Shown here: one piece after another, positions 7,651 through 17,006 of the stretch
Numbering within the stretch: position 1 is the stretch's first letter
How the letters are laid out: each line of letters begins with the position of its first letter
DNA from: Agromyces mediolanus
GTDB taxonomy: Bacteria; Actinomycetota; Actinomycetes; Actinomycetales; Microbacteriaceae
Length of the DNA stretch: 64,000 nucleotides
Assembly: GCF_023715325.1 (NCBI RefSeq)
Contig: NZ_JAMBNX010000002.1
Span: 124,001-188,000 of the forward strand
Direction of reading: 5' to 3'
Position numbers and translations under genes: made by a program
Notes under the pieces: generated by a model
Told to the model about the DNA's origin: nothing
Seen by the model: the letters and a program-made list of their open reading frames with translations, nothing else
The model's database searches: none

Positions 7651-8748
7651 GTGAAGGTCACGACCAAGAAGGCCGCCATCGGCGGCCTCGCGCTGCTCAG
7701 CAGCGCGGCGCTGCTCGCCGGCTGCGCCTCGGCCCCCGACGAGGGCGGCTCGAGCAGCGGCGAGGCGATCGACTTCCTCCCCTGCATGGTCTCGGACGCC
7801 GGCGGCTTCGACGACAAGTCCTTCAACCAGCTCGGCTTCGAGGGCATCACCAAGGCCGCCGACGAGCTCGGCGTCGAGGTCAAGACGGTCGAGTCGAAGG
7901 ACGAGACCGAGTACGCACCGAACCTGACGAGCCTCGTCGACCAGGGCTGCGACCTCATTGTGACCGTCGGCTTCGCGCTCTCCGCCGCGACCGTCGAGTC
8001 GGCCACCGCAAACCCCGACGTCGAGTACGTCATCATCGACGACGCGGCCGACAACGACTTCGACGGCAAGACCGACGCCGAGAACATCAAGCCGATCCTC
8101 TTCGACACCGCGCAGGCGGCGTTCCTCGCGGGCTACGCTTCGGCCGACTTCACGAAGACGAACGTCGTCGGCACCTACGGCGGCATGAACTTCCCGACCG
8201 TCTCGATCTTCATGGACGGCTTCGCCCAGGGTGTCGACTACTACACCCAGGAGAAGGGCAAGGCCGTCAAGGTCGTCGGCTGGGACCGCGCCGCGCAGGA
8301 CGGTTCCTTCACCGGCGGCTTCGAGGCGAACGACACGGCTCGCCAGACCGCGCAGGCGCTCATCGACCAGAACATCGACGTGCTGCTGCCCGTCGGCGGC
8401 CCGATCTACCAGTCGGGTGCTGCGGCGGTCCGCGACTCCGGTCGTGACATCGCGATGGTCGGCGTGGACGCCGACCTCACGCAGACCGACCCCTCGGTCG
8501 CCGACCTCATCCTGACCTCGATCCTCAAGGGCATCGACGTCGCGACGTACGACTCGGTCCTCGCGGCCGGCAAGGGCGACTTCGACCCGACCCCGTACGT
8601 CGGCACGCTGGAGAACGACGGCGTCGGCATGGCGCCGTTCCACGACTTCGAGTCCAAGGTCTCGCCCTCGCTCCAGGGCGAGCTCGACGACCTGAAGGCG
8701 AAGATCATCTCGGGCGACGTCACGGTCGAGTCCTACCTCGCCGGCTAA
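7651..8748 (+). CDS. BMP-family nucleoside-binding lipoprotein (second copy)
   Basis: A 365-aa solute-binding lipoprotein of the BMP/PnrA family, the likely partner of the ABC transporter that follows. Signal peptide with lipobox LLAGC (Cys25), then an acidic/Ser-rich linker. Family blocks: DDKSFNQLGFEG, NIKPILFDTAQAAFLAGYASA and YVGTLENDGVGMAPFHDF. The GTG at 7651 is chosen because GGAGGA sits four bases upstream; the ATG at 7639 has no such site. It is separated from the ATPase gene by a strong hairpin and a separate regulated promoter, so binding protein and transporter can be expressed at different levels. Confidence 0.93.
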   Translation: MKVTTKKAAIGGLALLSSAALLAGCASAPDEGGSSSGEAIDFLPCMVSDAGGFDDKSFNQLGFEGITKAADELGVEVKTVESKDETEYAPNLTSLVDQGCDLIVTVGFALSAATVESATANPDVEYVIIDDAADNDFDGKTDAENIKPILFDTAQAAFLAGYASADFTKTNVVGTYGGMNFPTVSIFMDGFAQGVDYYTQEKGKAVKVVGWDRAAQDGSFTGGFEANDTARQTAQALIDQNIDVLLPVGGPIYQSGAAAVRDSGRDIAMVGVDADLTQTDPSVADLILTSILKGIDVATYDSVLAAGKGDFDPTPYVGTLENDGVGMAPFHDFESKVSPSLQGELDDLKAKIISGDVTVESYLAG

Positions 8749-8762
8749 GTCGAGGCAGCCAT

Positions 8763-8796
8763 GATCGGGGAGGTCGGTACGCCGACCTCCCCGATC
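8763..8796 (+). terminator. Terminator after the second BMP gene
   Basis: A perfect 15-bp stem (8763-8777 with 8782-8796) and a TACG tetraloop, 14 nt after the stop codon. There is no U-tract, but the stem is very stable. Confidence 0.75.
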
Positions 8797-8870
8797 TGCT
8801 TCCCGCGGTGCGCGCGATGGCGCGCGTGCCGCAACATCTGAGCGGGGCCGTCATCCCCGCCCCAACATCG

Positions 8871-8897
8871 GCGCAGCATCTGCTGCAGATGCTGCGC
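8871..8897 (+). promoter_or_regulatory. 27-bp palindromic operator at the nucleoside ABC promoter
   Basis: GCGCAGCATCTGC - T - GCAGATGCTGCGC: two perfect 13-bp arms around one base. It covers the expected -35 region of the leaderless promoter at 8904-8909, so a dimeric repressor bound here would block RNA polymerase. A related half-site (CAACATCTG) occurs at about 8832-8840. Confidence 0.7.
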
Positions 8898-8903
8898 GCT
8901 CAC

Positions 8904-8909
8904 TAGGAT
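8904..8909 (+). promoter_or_regulatory. Leaderless -10 element of the nucleoside ABC operon
   Basis: TAGGAT, seven bases, then ATG at 8917. AAGGA lies within the spacer but only 2 nt from the ATG, too close for a normal ribosome binding site. Confidence 0.65.
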
Positions 8910-8916
8910 CAAGGAC

Positions 8917-10427
8917 ATGAAGCTCGAACTTCGCGGAATCACGAAGCGGTTCGGCAGCCTGGTCGCCAACGACCACATCGACCTCACCGTGGAGGCCGGC
9001 GAGATCCATTGCCTGCTCGGTGAGAACGGTGCAGGCAAGTCGACGCTGATGAACGTGCTCTACGGCCTGTATCAGGCCGACGAGGGCGAGATCCTGCTCG
9101 ACGATGTCGTCCAGCAGTTCTCCGGCCCCGGCGATGCCATGGCCGCCGGCATCGGCATGGTGCACCAGCACTTCATGCTCATCCCGGTCTTCACCGTCGC
9201 CGAGAACGTCATGCTCGGCAACGAGGCGACGAAGGGCGGGGTGTTCCTCGACCTGAACGCGGCCCGCGCGAAGGTGCGCGAGATCAGCCAGCGCTTCGGG
9301 TTCGACGTCGACCCCGACGCGCTGGTCGACGAACTGCCCGTCGGCGTGCAGCAGCGCGTCGAGATCATCAAGGCGCTCTCGCGCGACGCCCGCGTGCTCG
9401 TCTTCGACGAGCCGACCGCGGTGCTCACCCCGCAGGAGACCGACGAGCTGATGCAGATCATGCGCCAGCTGCGCGACTCGGGCACCTCGATCGTCTTCAT
9501 CACCCACAAGCTCCGCGAGGTGCGAGAAGTCGCCGACCGCATCACGGTCATCCGCCTCGGCAAGGTCGTCGGCGAGGCATCCCCGACCGCGTCGAACACC
9601 GAGCTCGCCTCCCTCATGGTCGGTCGCGCCGTCGAGCTGACCGTGCACAAGAACCCGCCCACCCTCGGTGACGAGGCGCTCGTCGTCGAGGGCCTCACCG
9701 TCGTCGACCACATCGGCCAGCTCGTCGTGAACGACGTCAGCTTCGAGGTGCGCAAGGGGGAGATCCTCGCCATCGCGGGCGTGCAGGGCAACGGCCAGAC
9801 CGAGCTCACCGAAGCGCTCGTCGGCCTGCAGCCGCGCGTCCGCGGCTCGATCCGCCTGAACGGCGAGGAGCTCACGACCGTGAGCGTGCAGCGCATCCTC
9901 GACGAGGGCGTCGGCTTCGTCCCCGAGGACCGCAACGAAGACGGCCTCGTCGGCGCGTTCACCATCGCCGAGAACCTCATGCTCGACCGCTCCTCGGGCG
10001 CCCCCTTCGTGAAGGCCGGCACCATCCAGCGCGGCGCACTCGCCGAGTTCGCACGCGAGAAGGTGAAGGAGTTCGACGTCCGCACCCAGGGCATCGACGA
10101 GCAGGTGCGCCAGCTCTCCGGCGGCAACGCGCAGAAGGTCGTGCTCGCGCGCGAGCTCAGCCGCGAGCTCTCGCTGCTGGTCGCGGCCCAGCCGACCCGC
10201 GGCGTCGACGTCGGTTCGATCGAGTTCATCCACAAGCGGATCGTCGAGACGCGCGACAGCGGGGTCCCCGTCGTCGTCGTCTCGACCGAGCTCGACGAGG
10301 TCGTCGCGCTCGCCGACCGCATCATGGTGATGTATCGCGGTCGCGTGGTCGGCATCGTGCCCGGCACCACCCCCCGTGACGTGCTCGGCCTCATGATGGC
10401 CGGCGAACAGCCCGAAGGAGCCGCAGC

Positions 10428-10431
<4 letters not shown>
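8917..10431 (+). CDS. Nucleoside ABC transporter, dual ATP-binding protein
   Basis: A 504-aa protein with two ABC domains in tandem, powering the two permeases encoded next (YufO/NupA-type). Domain 1 has Walker A GENGAGKST (35-43), Q-loop HQHFML, signature LPVGVQQRVEI (family-typical replacement of LSGGQ) and Walker B VLVFDEPTAVL. Domain 2 has a degenerate Walker A (GVQGNGQTEL), LSGGNAQKVVLAREL and a modified Walker B (LLVAAQPTRGVDVGS). This asymmetry is normal for RbsA/YufO-like ATPases. The stop overlaps the first permease start by GTGA. First gene of an operon controlled by the palindrome at 8871-8897. Confidence 0.95.
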
Positions 10432-11704
<1,273 letters not shown>

Positions 11705-11708
<4 letters not shown>

Positions 11709-13021
11709 CCACCGTGACCGAACACCACCAGGTGTCCCCCCAGCCCGACGCGCTCGCCACCACGGTGGTCACGAGCTGGAAGGCGCCCATCGCGTTCGCC
11801 GTGTTCACGGTGGCGGCGCTCGCCCTGGCCGTCTTCGCCCCGCGCGAGGGCGACACGACCTACCGACTGAACGCCTCCGACAAGGACGCGATCATCATCG
11901 CGAACATCTCGGTGCCCGCGATGCCGGCCCTGTGGGCCGTCGTGGTCCTGCTGGCCGTCGCGACCGCGTTCTCGGTCTGGCTCGTCACGCAGAAGCGCCG
12001 GGTGCCGCTCTGGCTCGTCGTCGTCTTCGCGATCCTCTTCCTGTTCGGCTTCCTGACCTGGGCCGGCGCCGGGGCGATGCTGCCGATGATCAACCTGCTC
12101 TACGGCTCGTTGAGCCTCGCGGTGCCGCTCATCTTCGGTGCGCTGACCGGCGTCATCGGCGAGCGGGTCGGCGTCATCAACATCGGCATCGAGGGCCAGC
12201 TGCTCGCGGGCGCGTTCACCTCCGCGATCACCGCGTCCGTGGTGATGAGCTCGACGGGGTCGATGTGGCTCGCGCTCTTCGCGGGCGTCATCGGCGCGAT
12301 GGTCGCCGGTGCGCTCGTCGGCATGGTGCTCGCGGCCTTCGCGATCAAGTACTTCGTCGACCAGGTGATCGTCGGTGTCGTGCTGAACGTGCTCGTCACG
12401 GGCCTCACGAGCTTCTTCTTCTCGCAGGTGCTCGCCCCGAACGCGGCCGTGCTGAACTCGCCGCCGCGCTTCCCGCGGCTGCCGATCCCGCTGCTGAGCG
12501 AGATCCCGATCATCGGGCCGGTGCTGTTCCGCCAGACGCTGATCGTCTACCTCATGTACCTCGCGGTCATCGTGGTCTTCATCGGGCTCTTCAAGACCCG
12601 CTGGGGACTCCGGCTCCGCGCGGTCGGCGAGCACCCGCAGGCCGCCGACACGGTGGGCATCAACGTGAACCGCACCCGGTTCTGGAACGTCGCCCTCGCC
12701 GGCACCATCGCCGGTCTCGGCGGCACCTTCTTCACGATCGGCTCGGGCATCGCGTTCAACAAGGAGATGACCGCGGGTGCGGGCTTCATCGCCCTCGCGG
12801 CGGTGATCTTCGGTGGCTGGGATCCGATCCGGGCGACGCTCGCGGCGCTCTTGTTCGGCTTCGCCTCGAACCTGCAGAACACGCTCTCGGTGATCGGCTC
12901 GCCGGTGCCGAGCGAGTTCATGCTGATGCTGCCGTACCTCGTCACGATCATCGCCGTCGCCGGCCTCGTCGGGAAGGTCCGCGGGCCGGCCGCCGCGGGC
13001 AAACCATACCGAAAAGCCTGA
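11705..13021 (+). CDS. Nucleoside ABC transporter permease 2
   Basis: A 438-aa BPD_transp_2 permease (YufQ/NupQ-like), partner of permease 1. It shows GVINIGIEGQLLAGAF and the coupling-helix block LRAVGEHPQAADTVGIN, with about ten hydrophobic segments. The GTG start at 11705 forms a GTGA overlap with the preceding stop. The N-terminal 40 residues are variable and polar. With the ATPase and a BMP lipoprotein this is a complete nucleoside importer. Confidence 0.94.
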
Positions 13022-13030
13022 GCGGCGCAT

Positions 13031-13069
13031 CCGGAGGCCTCGTGCGGCCAGCCCGCCCGGGGCCTCCGG
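13031..13069 (+). terminator. Weak hairpin between permease 2 and cdd
   Basis: CCGGAGGCC and its complement (13031-13039, 13061-13069) could form a 9-bp stem with a long loop. It may only attenuate expression of the downstream salvage genes; two CATCCGGCCGG repeats follow. Confidence 0.35.
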
Positions 13070-13146
13070 CGTTCCATCCGGCCGGCGCGCCGCGTCATCC
13101 GGCCGGCCGCACCATCCGCCAAGCACTGCCCGGAAAGGGGAGCCCC

Positions 13147-13593
13147 ATGACCCGAACCGAAGAGATCGACTGGGAGCTCCTCCGGGAGCGCGCCCGTGAC
13201 GCGATGGCGAAGGCCTACGTGCCGTACTCGCAGTACCCCGTCGGCGCGGCCGCGATCGTCGACGACGGCCGCGTCGTCTCCGGCTGCAACGTGGAGAACG
13301 CCTCCTACGGGGTGACGCTCTGCGCGGAGTGCTCGCTCGTCTCCGCCCTCGTGATGTCCGGCGGCGGCAAGCTCGTCGCGTTCGCCTGCGTCGACGGCCA
13401 CGGCGAGACGTTGATGCCGTGCGGGCGCTGCCGCCAGCTGCTCTTCGAGCATTCGGCGGAGGGGATGCTGCTCGACACCGTCTCCGGATTCAAGACCATC
13501 GACGAGGTGCTGCCGGACGCGTTCGGCCCGCGCACCCTCGCCGTCTACCGCGGCCAGGCGGAGGACTCCGCCGGCCCCAGCAAGGGAGAGTGA
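13147..13593 (+). CDS. cdd: Cytidine deaminase
   Basis: A 148-aa zinc enzyme converting cytidine and deoxycytidine to uridine and deoxyuridine. The catalytic motif CAE is at 59-61 (Cys59 zinc ligand, Glu61 acid/base) and PCGRC at 91-95 supplies the other two zinc cysteines. NVENASYG (48-55) is the substrate loop. ATG at 13147 follows GGAAAGGGGAG. Its stop is two bases before the deoA start, so both are co-translated. It feeds imported pyrimidine nucleosides to the phosphorylase encoded next. Confidence 0.96.
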   Translation: MTRTEEIDWELLRERARDAMAKAYVPYSQYPVGAAAIVDDGRVVSGCNVENASYGVTLCAECSLVSALVMSGGGKLVAFACVDGHGETLMPCGRCRQLLFEHSAEGMLLDTVSGFKTIDEVLPDAFGPRTLAVYRGQAEDSAGPSKGE

Positions 13594-13595
13594 CC

Positions 13596-14897
13596 ATGGC
13601 CGGAGTCGAGGCCTTCGACGCCGTCGACCTGATCCGAGCGAAGCGCGACCGGCGCGAGCTCACGACCGCCGAGATCGACTGGCTCGTCGAGGCGTACACG
13701 CGCGGCTACGTCGCCGACGAGCAGATGTCCGCGATGACGATGGCGATCTTCCTGAACGGGATGACCCGTCGCGAGATCCGCGACCTCACGATGGCGATGA
13801 TCGCCTCGGGGGAGCGGATGGACTTCTCGGGGCTCGGCAAGCCGACGAGCGACAAGCACTCGACGGGCGGCGTCGGTGACAAGATCACCCTGCCGCTGAT
13901 GCCGCTCGTCGCGACCTTCGGCGTCGCCGTGCCGCAGCTCTCGGGCCGCGGGCTGGGGCACACGGGCGGCACCCTCGACAAGCTCGAGTCCATCCCCGGC
14001 TGGCGCGCGGAGATCACGAACGACGAGATGTTCGCGCAGCTCCGCGATGTCGGCGGCGTGATCTGCGCAGCCGGCGCGGGCCTCGCCCCGGCGGACAAGA
14101 AGCTCTACGCGCTGCGCGACATCACCGGCACGGTCGAGGCGATCCCGCTCATCGCCTCCTCGATCATGTCGAAGAAGATCGCCGAGGGCACGAGCGCGCT
14201 CGTGCTCGACGTGAAGTTCGGCTCGGGTGCGTTCCTGCAGGACATCGAGCGCTCGCGCGAGCTCGCCCGCACCATGGTCGAGCTCGGCGAGGACGCCGGC
14301 GTCGCGACGAGCGCCCTGCTCACCAACATGAACGTGCCGCTCGGTCTCACCATCGGCAATGCGAACGAGGTGCGCGAGTCCGTCGAGGTGCTCGCCGGCG
14401 GCGGCCCCGCCGACGTGCGGGAGCTCACGATCGCGCTCGCCCGCGAGATGCTCGCCGTCGCCGGTCGCGACGGCGAGGACGTCGAAGGAGCCCTCGACGA
14501 CGGTCGGGCGATGGACACCTGGCGGCGCGCGATCGCGGCGCAGGGCGGCGACCCGGATGCCGAGCTGCCGGTCGCCCGCGAGCACCACGTCGTCACGGCC
14601 GACCGCGACGGCGTGCTCGTCGAGCAGCATGCGCTGCCGTTCGGCATCGCCGCGTGGCGGCTCGGGGCGGGGCGCGCCCGCAAGCAGGACCCGGTGCAGC
14701 ACGCCGCGGGCATCGAGCTGCACGCGAAGCCCGGCGACGAGGTGCGCGCGGGCCAGCCGCTGTTCACCCTCGCCGCAGACGAGCCGGAGCGCTTCGCTCG
14801 GGCGCTCGAGGCCGTCGAGGGCGCCTGGCGCATCGGCGATCCGGGCGAGCCCGTGCAGGACGGCGGGCCGCTCATCGCCGACCGCATCGGCCGCTGA
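13596..14897 (+). CDS. deoA: Thymidine (pyrimidine nucleoside) phosphorylase
   Basis: A 433-aa enzyme splitting thymidine, deoxyuridine or uridine with phosphate into base and pentose-1-phosphate. The family signature SGRGLGHTGGTLDKLES is at 116-132, and KHSTGGVGDK (87-96) is the phosphate-binding loop. The C-terminal all-beta domain is present. ATG at 13596 comes two bases after the cdd stop, with AGGGAG overlapping the cdd end. Together with cdd and the transporter it forms a pyrimidine nucleoside catabolic unit. Confidence 0.95.
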   Translation: MAGVEAFDAVDLIRAKRDRRELTTAEIDWLVEAYTRGYVADEQMSAMTMAIFLNGMTRREIRDLTMAMIASGERMDFSGLGKPTSDKHSTGGVGDKITLPLMPLVATFGVAVPQLSGRGLGHTGGTLDKLESIPGWRAEITNDEMFAQLRDVGGVICAAGAGLAPADKKLYALRDITGTVEAIPLIASSIMSKKIAEGTSALVLDVKFGSGAFLQDIERSRELARTMVELGEDAGVATSALLTNMNVPLGLTIGNANEVRESVEVLAGGGPADVRELTIALAREMLAVAGRDGEDVEGALDDGRAMDTWRRAIAAQGGDPDAELPVAREHHVVTADRDGVLVEQHALPFGIAAWRLGAGRARKQDPVQHAAGIELHAKPGDEVRAGQPLFTLAADEPERFARALEAVEGAWRIGDPGEPVQDGGPLIADRIGR

Positions 14898-14934
14898 GCG
14901 CGCGGCGCGCCCGCTGAGCGCGAGGCGCGCGTCA

Positions 14935-15027
14935 CACAACTCAGGAACGTCGCGCGCGGCATCCCCGGAATTCCAAGGATGCCGCGACGCGACGTTCGCC
15001 GTATTCGGCAGATGTTCCTGAGTTGTG
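14935..15027. repeat. Dispersed palindromic element, copy A
   Basis: A 93-bp element bounded by perfect 14-bp inverted termini (CACAACTCAGGAAC at 14935-14948 and its complement at 15014-15027). An internal inverted repeat (GGCATCC/GGATGCC) sits near the middle. The same ends occur at 21171-21260 and 22369-22461. This copy ends 6 nt before the -10 element of add. Confidence 0.95.
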
Positions 15028-15033
15028 ACCGGC

Positions 15034-15039
15034 TATCGT
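15034..15039 (+). promoter_or_regulatory. Leaderless -10 element of add
   Basis: TATCGT, six bases, then GTG at 15046. The upstream promoter sequence is occupied by repeat element copy A. Confidence 0.65.
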
Positions 15040-15045
15040 TGACTC

Positions 15046-16161
15046 GTGGACACGACTGAGTACCGCCTCGAGGGCGACGGGACCGAGCTGCGGAGCCTGC
15101 CCAAGGTCAGCCTGCACGATCATCTCGACGGGGGCCTGCGCCCGCAGACCCTGATCGAACTCGCCGAGGAGATCGACCTCGACGTGCCCGCCCCCGACGA
15201 GGCCGGCCTCGCCGAGTGGTTCTCCACCCAGTCGAACTCGGGCTCGCTCGTCGAGTACCTGAAGACCTTCGAGCTCACCACCGCGGTCATGCAGACCCGC
15301 GAGGGGCTCACCCGCGTCGCGCGCGAATCGGTGCAGGACCTGGCGGCCGACGGGGTCATCTACGGCGAGCTGCGCTGGGCGCCCGAGCAGCACCTCGTCC
15401 GGGGCCTCAGCCTCGACGAGGCGGTCGAGGCCGTGCAGGCGGGCATCGAGCAGGGGATCGACGACGCCCGGCACCAGGGCCGCGGCATCCGCATCGGCCA
15501 GCTCGTGACCGCGATGCGCCACGCCGACCGCGGACTCGAGATCGCCGAGCTCGCCGTGCGCCACCGCGACCGCGGTGTCGTCGGCTTCGACATCGCCGGC
15601 GCCGAGGCGGGTTTCCTGCCGAGCCGTCACCGCACCGCGTTCGACTACCTCGCGGGACAGTTCCTGCCGGTGACGGTGCACGCCGGGGAGGCCGACGGCC
15701 TCGACTCGATCCGCAGCGCCCTCGTCGACGGCCGCGCCCTCCGTCTCGGCCACGGCGTGCGCCTGGCGGAAGACCTCATCATCGAGCGCCAGGACGACGA
15801 GAACACCTACGTCTCACTCGGCCAGCTCGCCCAGTGGGTGCGCGACCGCGAGATCGCGCTCGAGACGAGCCCGTCCTCGAACCTGCAGACCGGCGCGATC
15901 GCGGCCTGGGGCGACGAACTCGTCGACCACCCCTTCGACCTGCTCTACCAGCTCGGCTTCCGGGTCACCGTGAACACCGACAACCGGCTCCAGTCGGGCA
16001 CGTCGCTCACCCGCGAGCTCGCGCTCCTCTCCGACGCCTTCGGCTACGACCTCGACGACCTCGAGGCGTTCCAGCTGAACGCGGCGGCCGCCGCCTTCCT
16101 CCCGCTCGACGATCGCGAAGAACTCGCCGAGCTGATCGAAGACGGGTTCGACGAGGCCTGA
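15046..16161 (+). CDS. add: Adenosine deaminase
   Basis: A 371-aa zinc hydrolase converting adenosine and deoxyadenosine to inosine and deoxyinosine. The metal-binding HDHLDGG is at 24-30. Later come the zinc His in VTVHAGEADG, the GHGVRLAED region, ETSPSSNLQTG, and VNTDNRLQSG with the catalytic-site Asp. GTG at 15046 is set by the leaderless promoter and the HDHLDGG position. It supplies inosine to the purine nucleoside phosphorylase encoded nearby on the other strand. Confidence 0.95.
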   Translation: MDTTEYRLEGDGTELRSLPKVSLHDHLDGGLRPQTLIELAEEIDLDVPAPDEAGLAEWFSTQSNSGSLVEYLKTFELTTAVMQTREGLTRVARESVQDLAADGVIYGELRWAPEQHLVRGLSLDEAVEAVQAGIEQGIDDARHQGRGIRIGQLVTAMRHADRGLEIAELAVRHRDRGVVGFDIAGAEAGFLPSRHRTAFDYLAGQFLPVTVHAGEADGLDSIRSALVDGRALRLGHGVRLAEDLIIERQDDENTYVSLGQLAQWVRDREIALETSPSSNLQTGAIAAWGDELVDHPFDLLYQLGFRVTVNTDNRLQSGTSLTRELALLSDAFGYDLDDLEAFQLNAAAAAFLPLDDREELAELIEDGFDEA

Positions 16162-16234
16162 CCGGCCGCGACGACCCCGTCGCAACCTGCCCGCCGCGCC
16201 ACGAACACCGCCGGGCTGTGAAACGGAACCGCCA

Positions 16235-16687
16235 GTGATCCTCCCGCCGCTCCCCGACGAGGCCGTCGCCCTTCGCGTGCACGCCGCCGACTGGCGCGCC
16301 GCCGTCCGTGAGGCCGGCCGGGCGTTGACGCGCGCCGGCGCGGTGCGCATCGAGTACGCGGAGCGGATGATCTCGGTCATCGACGAGTTCGGGGCCTACG
16401 TCGTGATCGCGCCCGGGCTCGCGCTCGCCCACGCCCGACCCGGCCCCGACGTGCTGCACGAGGGGCTCTCCGTCGTCACGCTCGCCGAGCCGGTCGCGTT
16501 CGGCCACCCGCACAACGACCCGGTTCGCGTGATCGTCGGCCTCGCGGTGGCGAACGCGGAGGAGCACGTCGCGAGCGTCGCCGCCCTCGCGAACGCCTTC
16601 AACGACCACGACGCGGTCGAGCGGCTCGCTGCGGCCGCGAGCGCCGACGAGGTGCGCGCGATCCTCGGGCTGGAGGCCGGACGATGA
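16235..16687 (+). CDS. PTS EIIA domain protein (ascorbate/mannitol-type)
   Basis: A 150-aa single-domain PTS IIA protein of the mannitol/fructose/ascorbate superfamily. The phosphorylatable His is probably His66 in ALAHARPGP. GTG at 16235 has no strong ribosome binding site, so it may depend on upstream translation of add, 73 nt away. It overlaps the IIB gene by ATGA. No IIC permease is encoded in the window, so the pair either works with a IIC elsewhere or is regulatory. Position between add and the phospho-sugar mutase suggests a link to nucleoside-sugar metabolism, which is an inference. Confidence 0.85.
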   Translation: MILPPLPDEAVALRVHAADWRAAVREAGRALTRAGAVRIEYAERMISVIDEFGAYVVIAPGLALAHARPGPDVLHEGLSVVTLAEPVAFGHPHNDPVRVIVGLAVANAEEHVASVAALANAFNDHDAVERLAAAASADEVRAILGLEAGR

Positions 16688-16968
16688 GGATCGTGGCCGT
16701 GTGCGGCGCCGGGATCGGCACCTCGGCGATCCTGAAGGTCAACGCCGAGCGCGTGCTCGACCGCCTCGGCATCGACGCCGAGGTGAGCGCGAGCGACCTC
16801 GAGGGCGTCGCCCGCGCGGCGAGCGATGCGCAGGTCATCCTGACCTCCACCGAGCTCGCAGCGGCGGTGCGCCGGGCGATCGGACGCAACTACGCCGAGA
16901 TCGTCGAGGTGCGGAACTTCCTCGACCTCGACGAGCTCGCCGTGCTGCTCGAGCGCTCGCTCGGCTGA
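16684..16968 (+). CDS. PTS EIIB domain protein (ascorbate/lactose-type)
   Basis: A 94-aa IIB protein with the active-site cysteine in VCGAGIGTS (Cys7), the phosphate loop typical of ascorbate (UlaB)-type IIB domains. Starts with ATG inside the IIA stop (ATGA), so the two are made together. In a normal phosphorelay it would take phosphate from His66 of the IIA and give it to sugar bound to IIC, which is absent here. Confidence 0.87.
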   Translation: MRIVAVCGAGIGTSAILKVNAERVLDRLGIDAEVSASDLEGVARAASDAQVILTSTELAAAVRRAIGRNYAEIVEVRNFLDLDELAVLLERSLG

Positions 16969-17006
16969 GCCGGAGCGGGCGCCCGAGCCGTCGGCGGCCC
17001 CGGTGC

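Noticed and set aside
15001-15045. Possible riboswitch or attenuator in front of add
   Set aside because: The hairpin potential is fully explained by repeat element copy A, and the add promoter lies after it, so it is not part of the add transcript.
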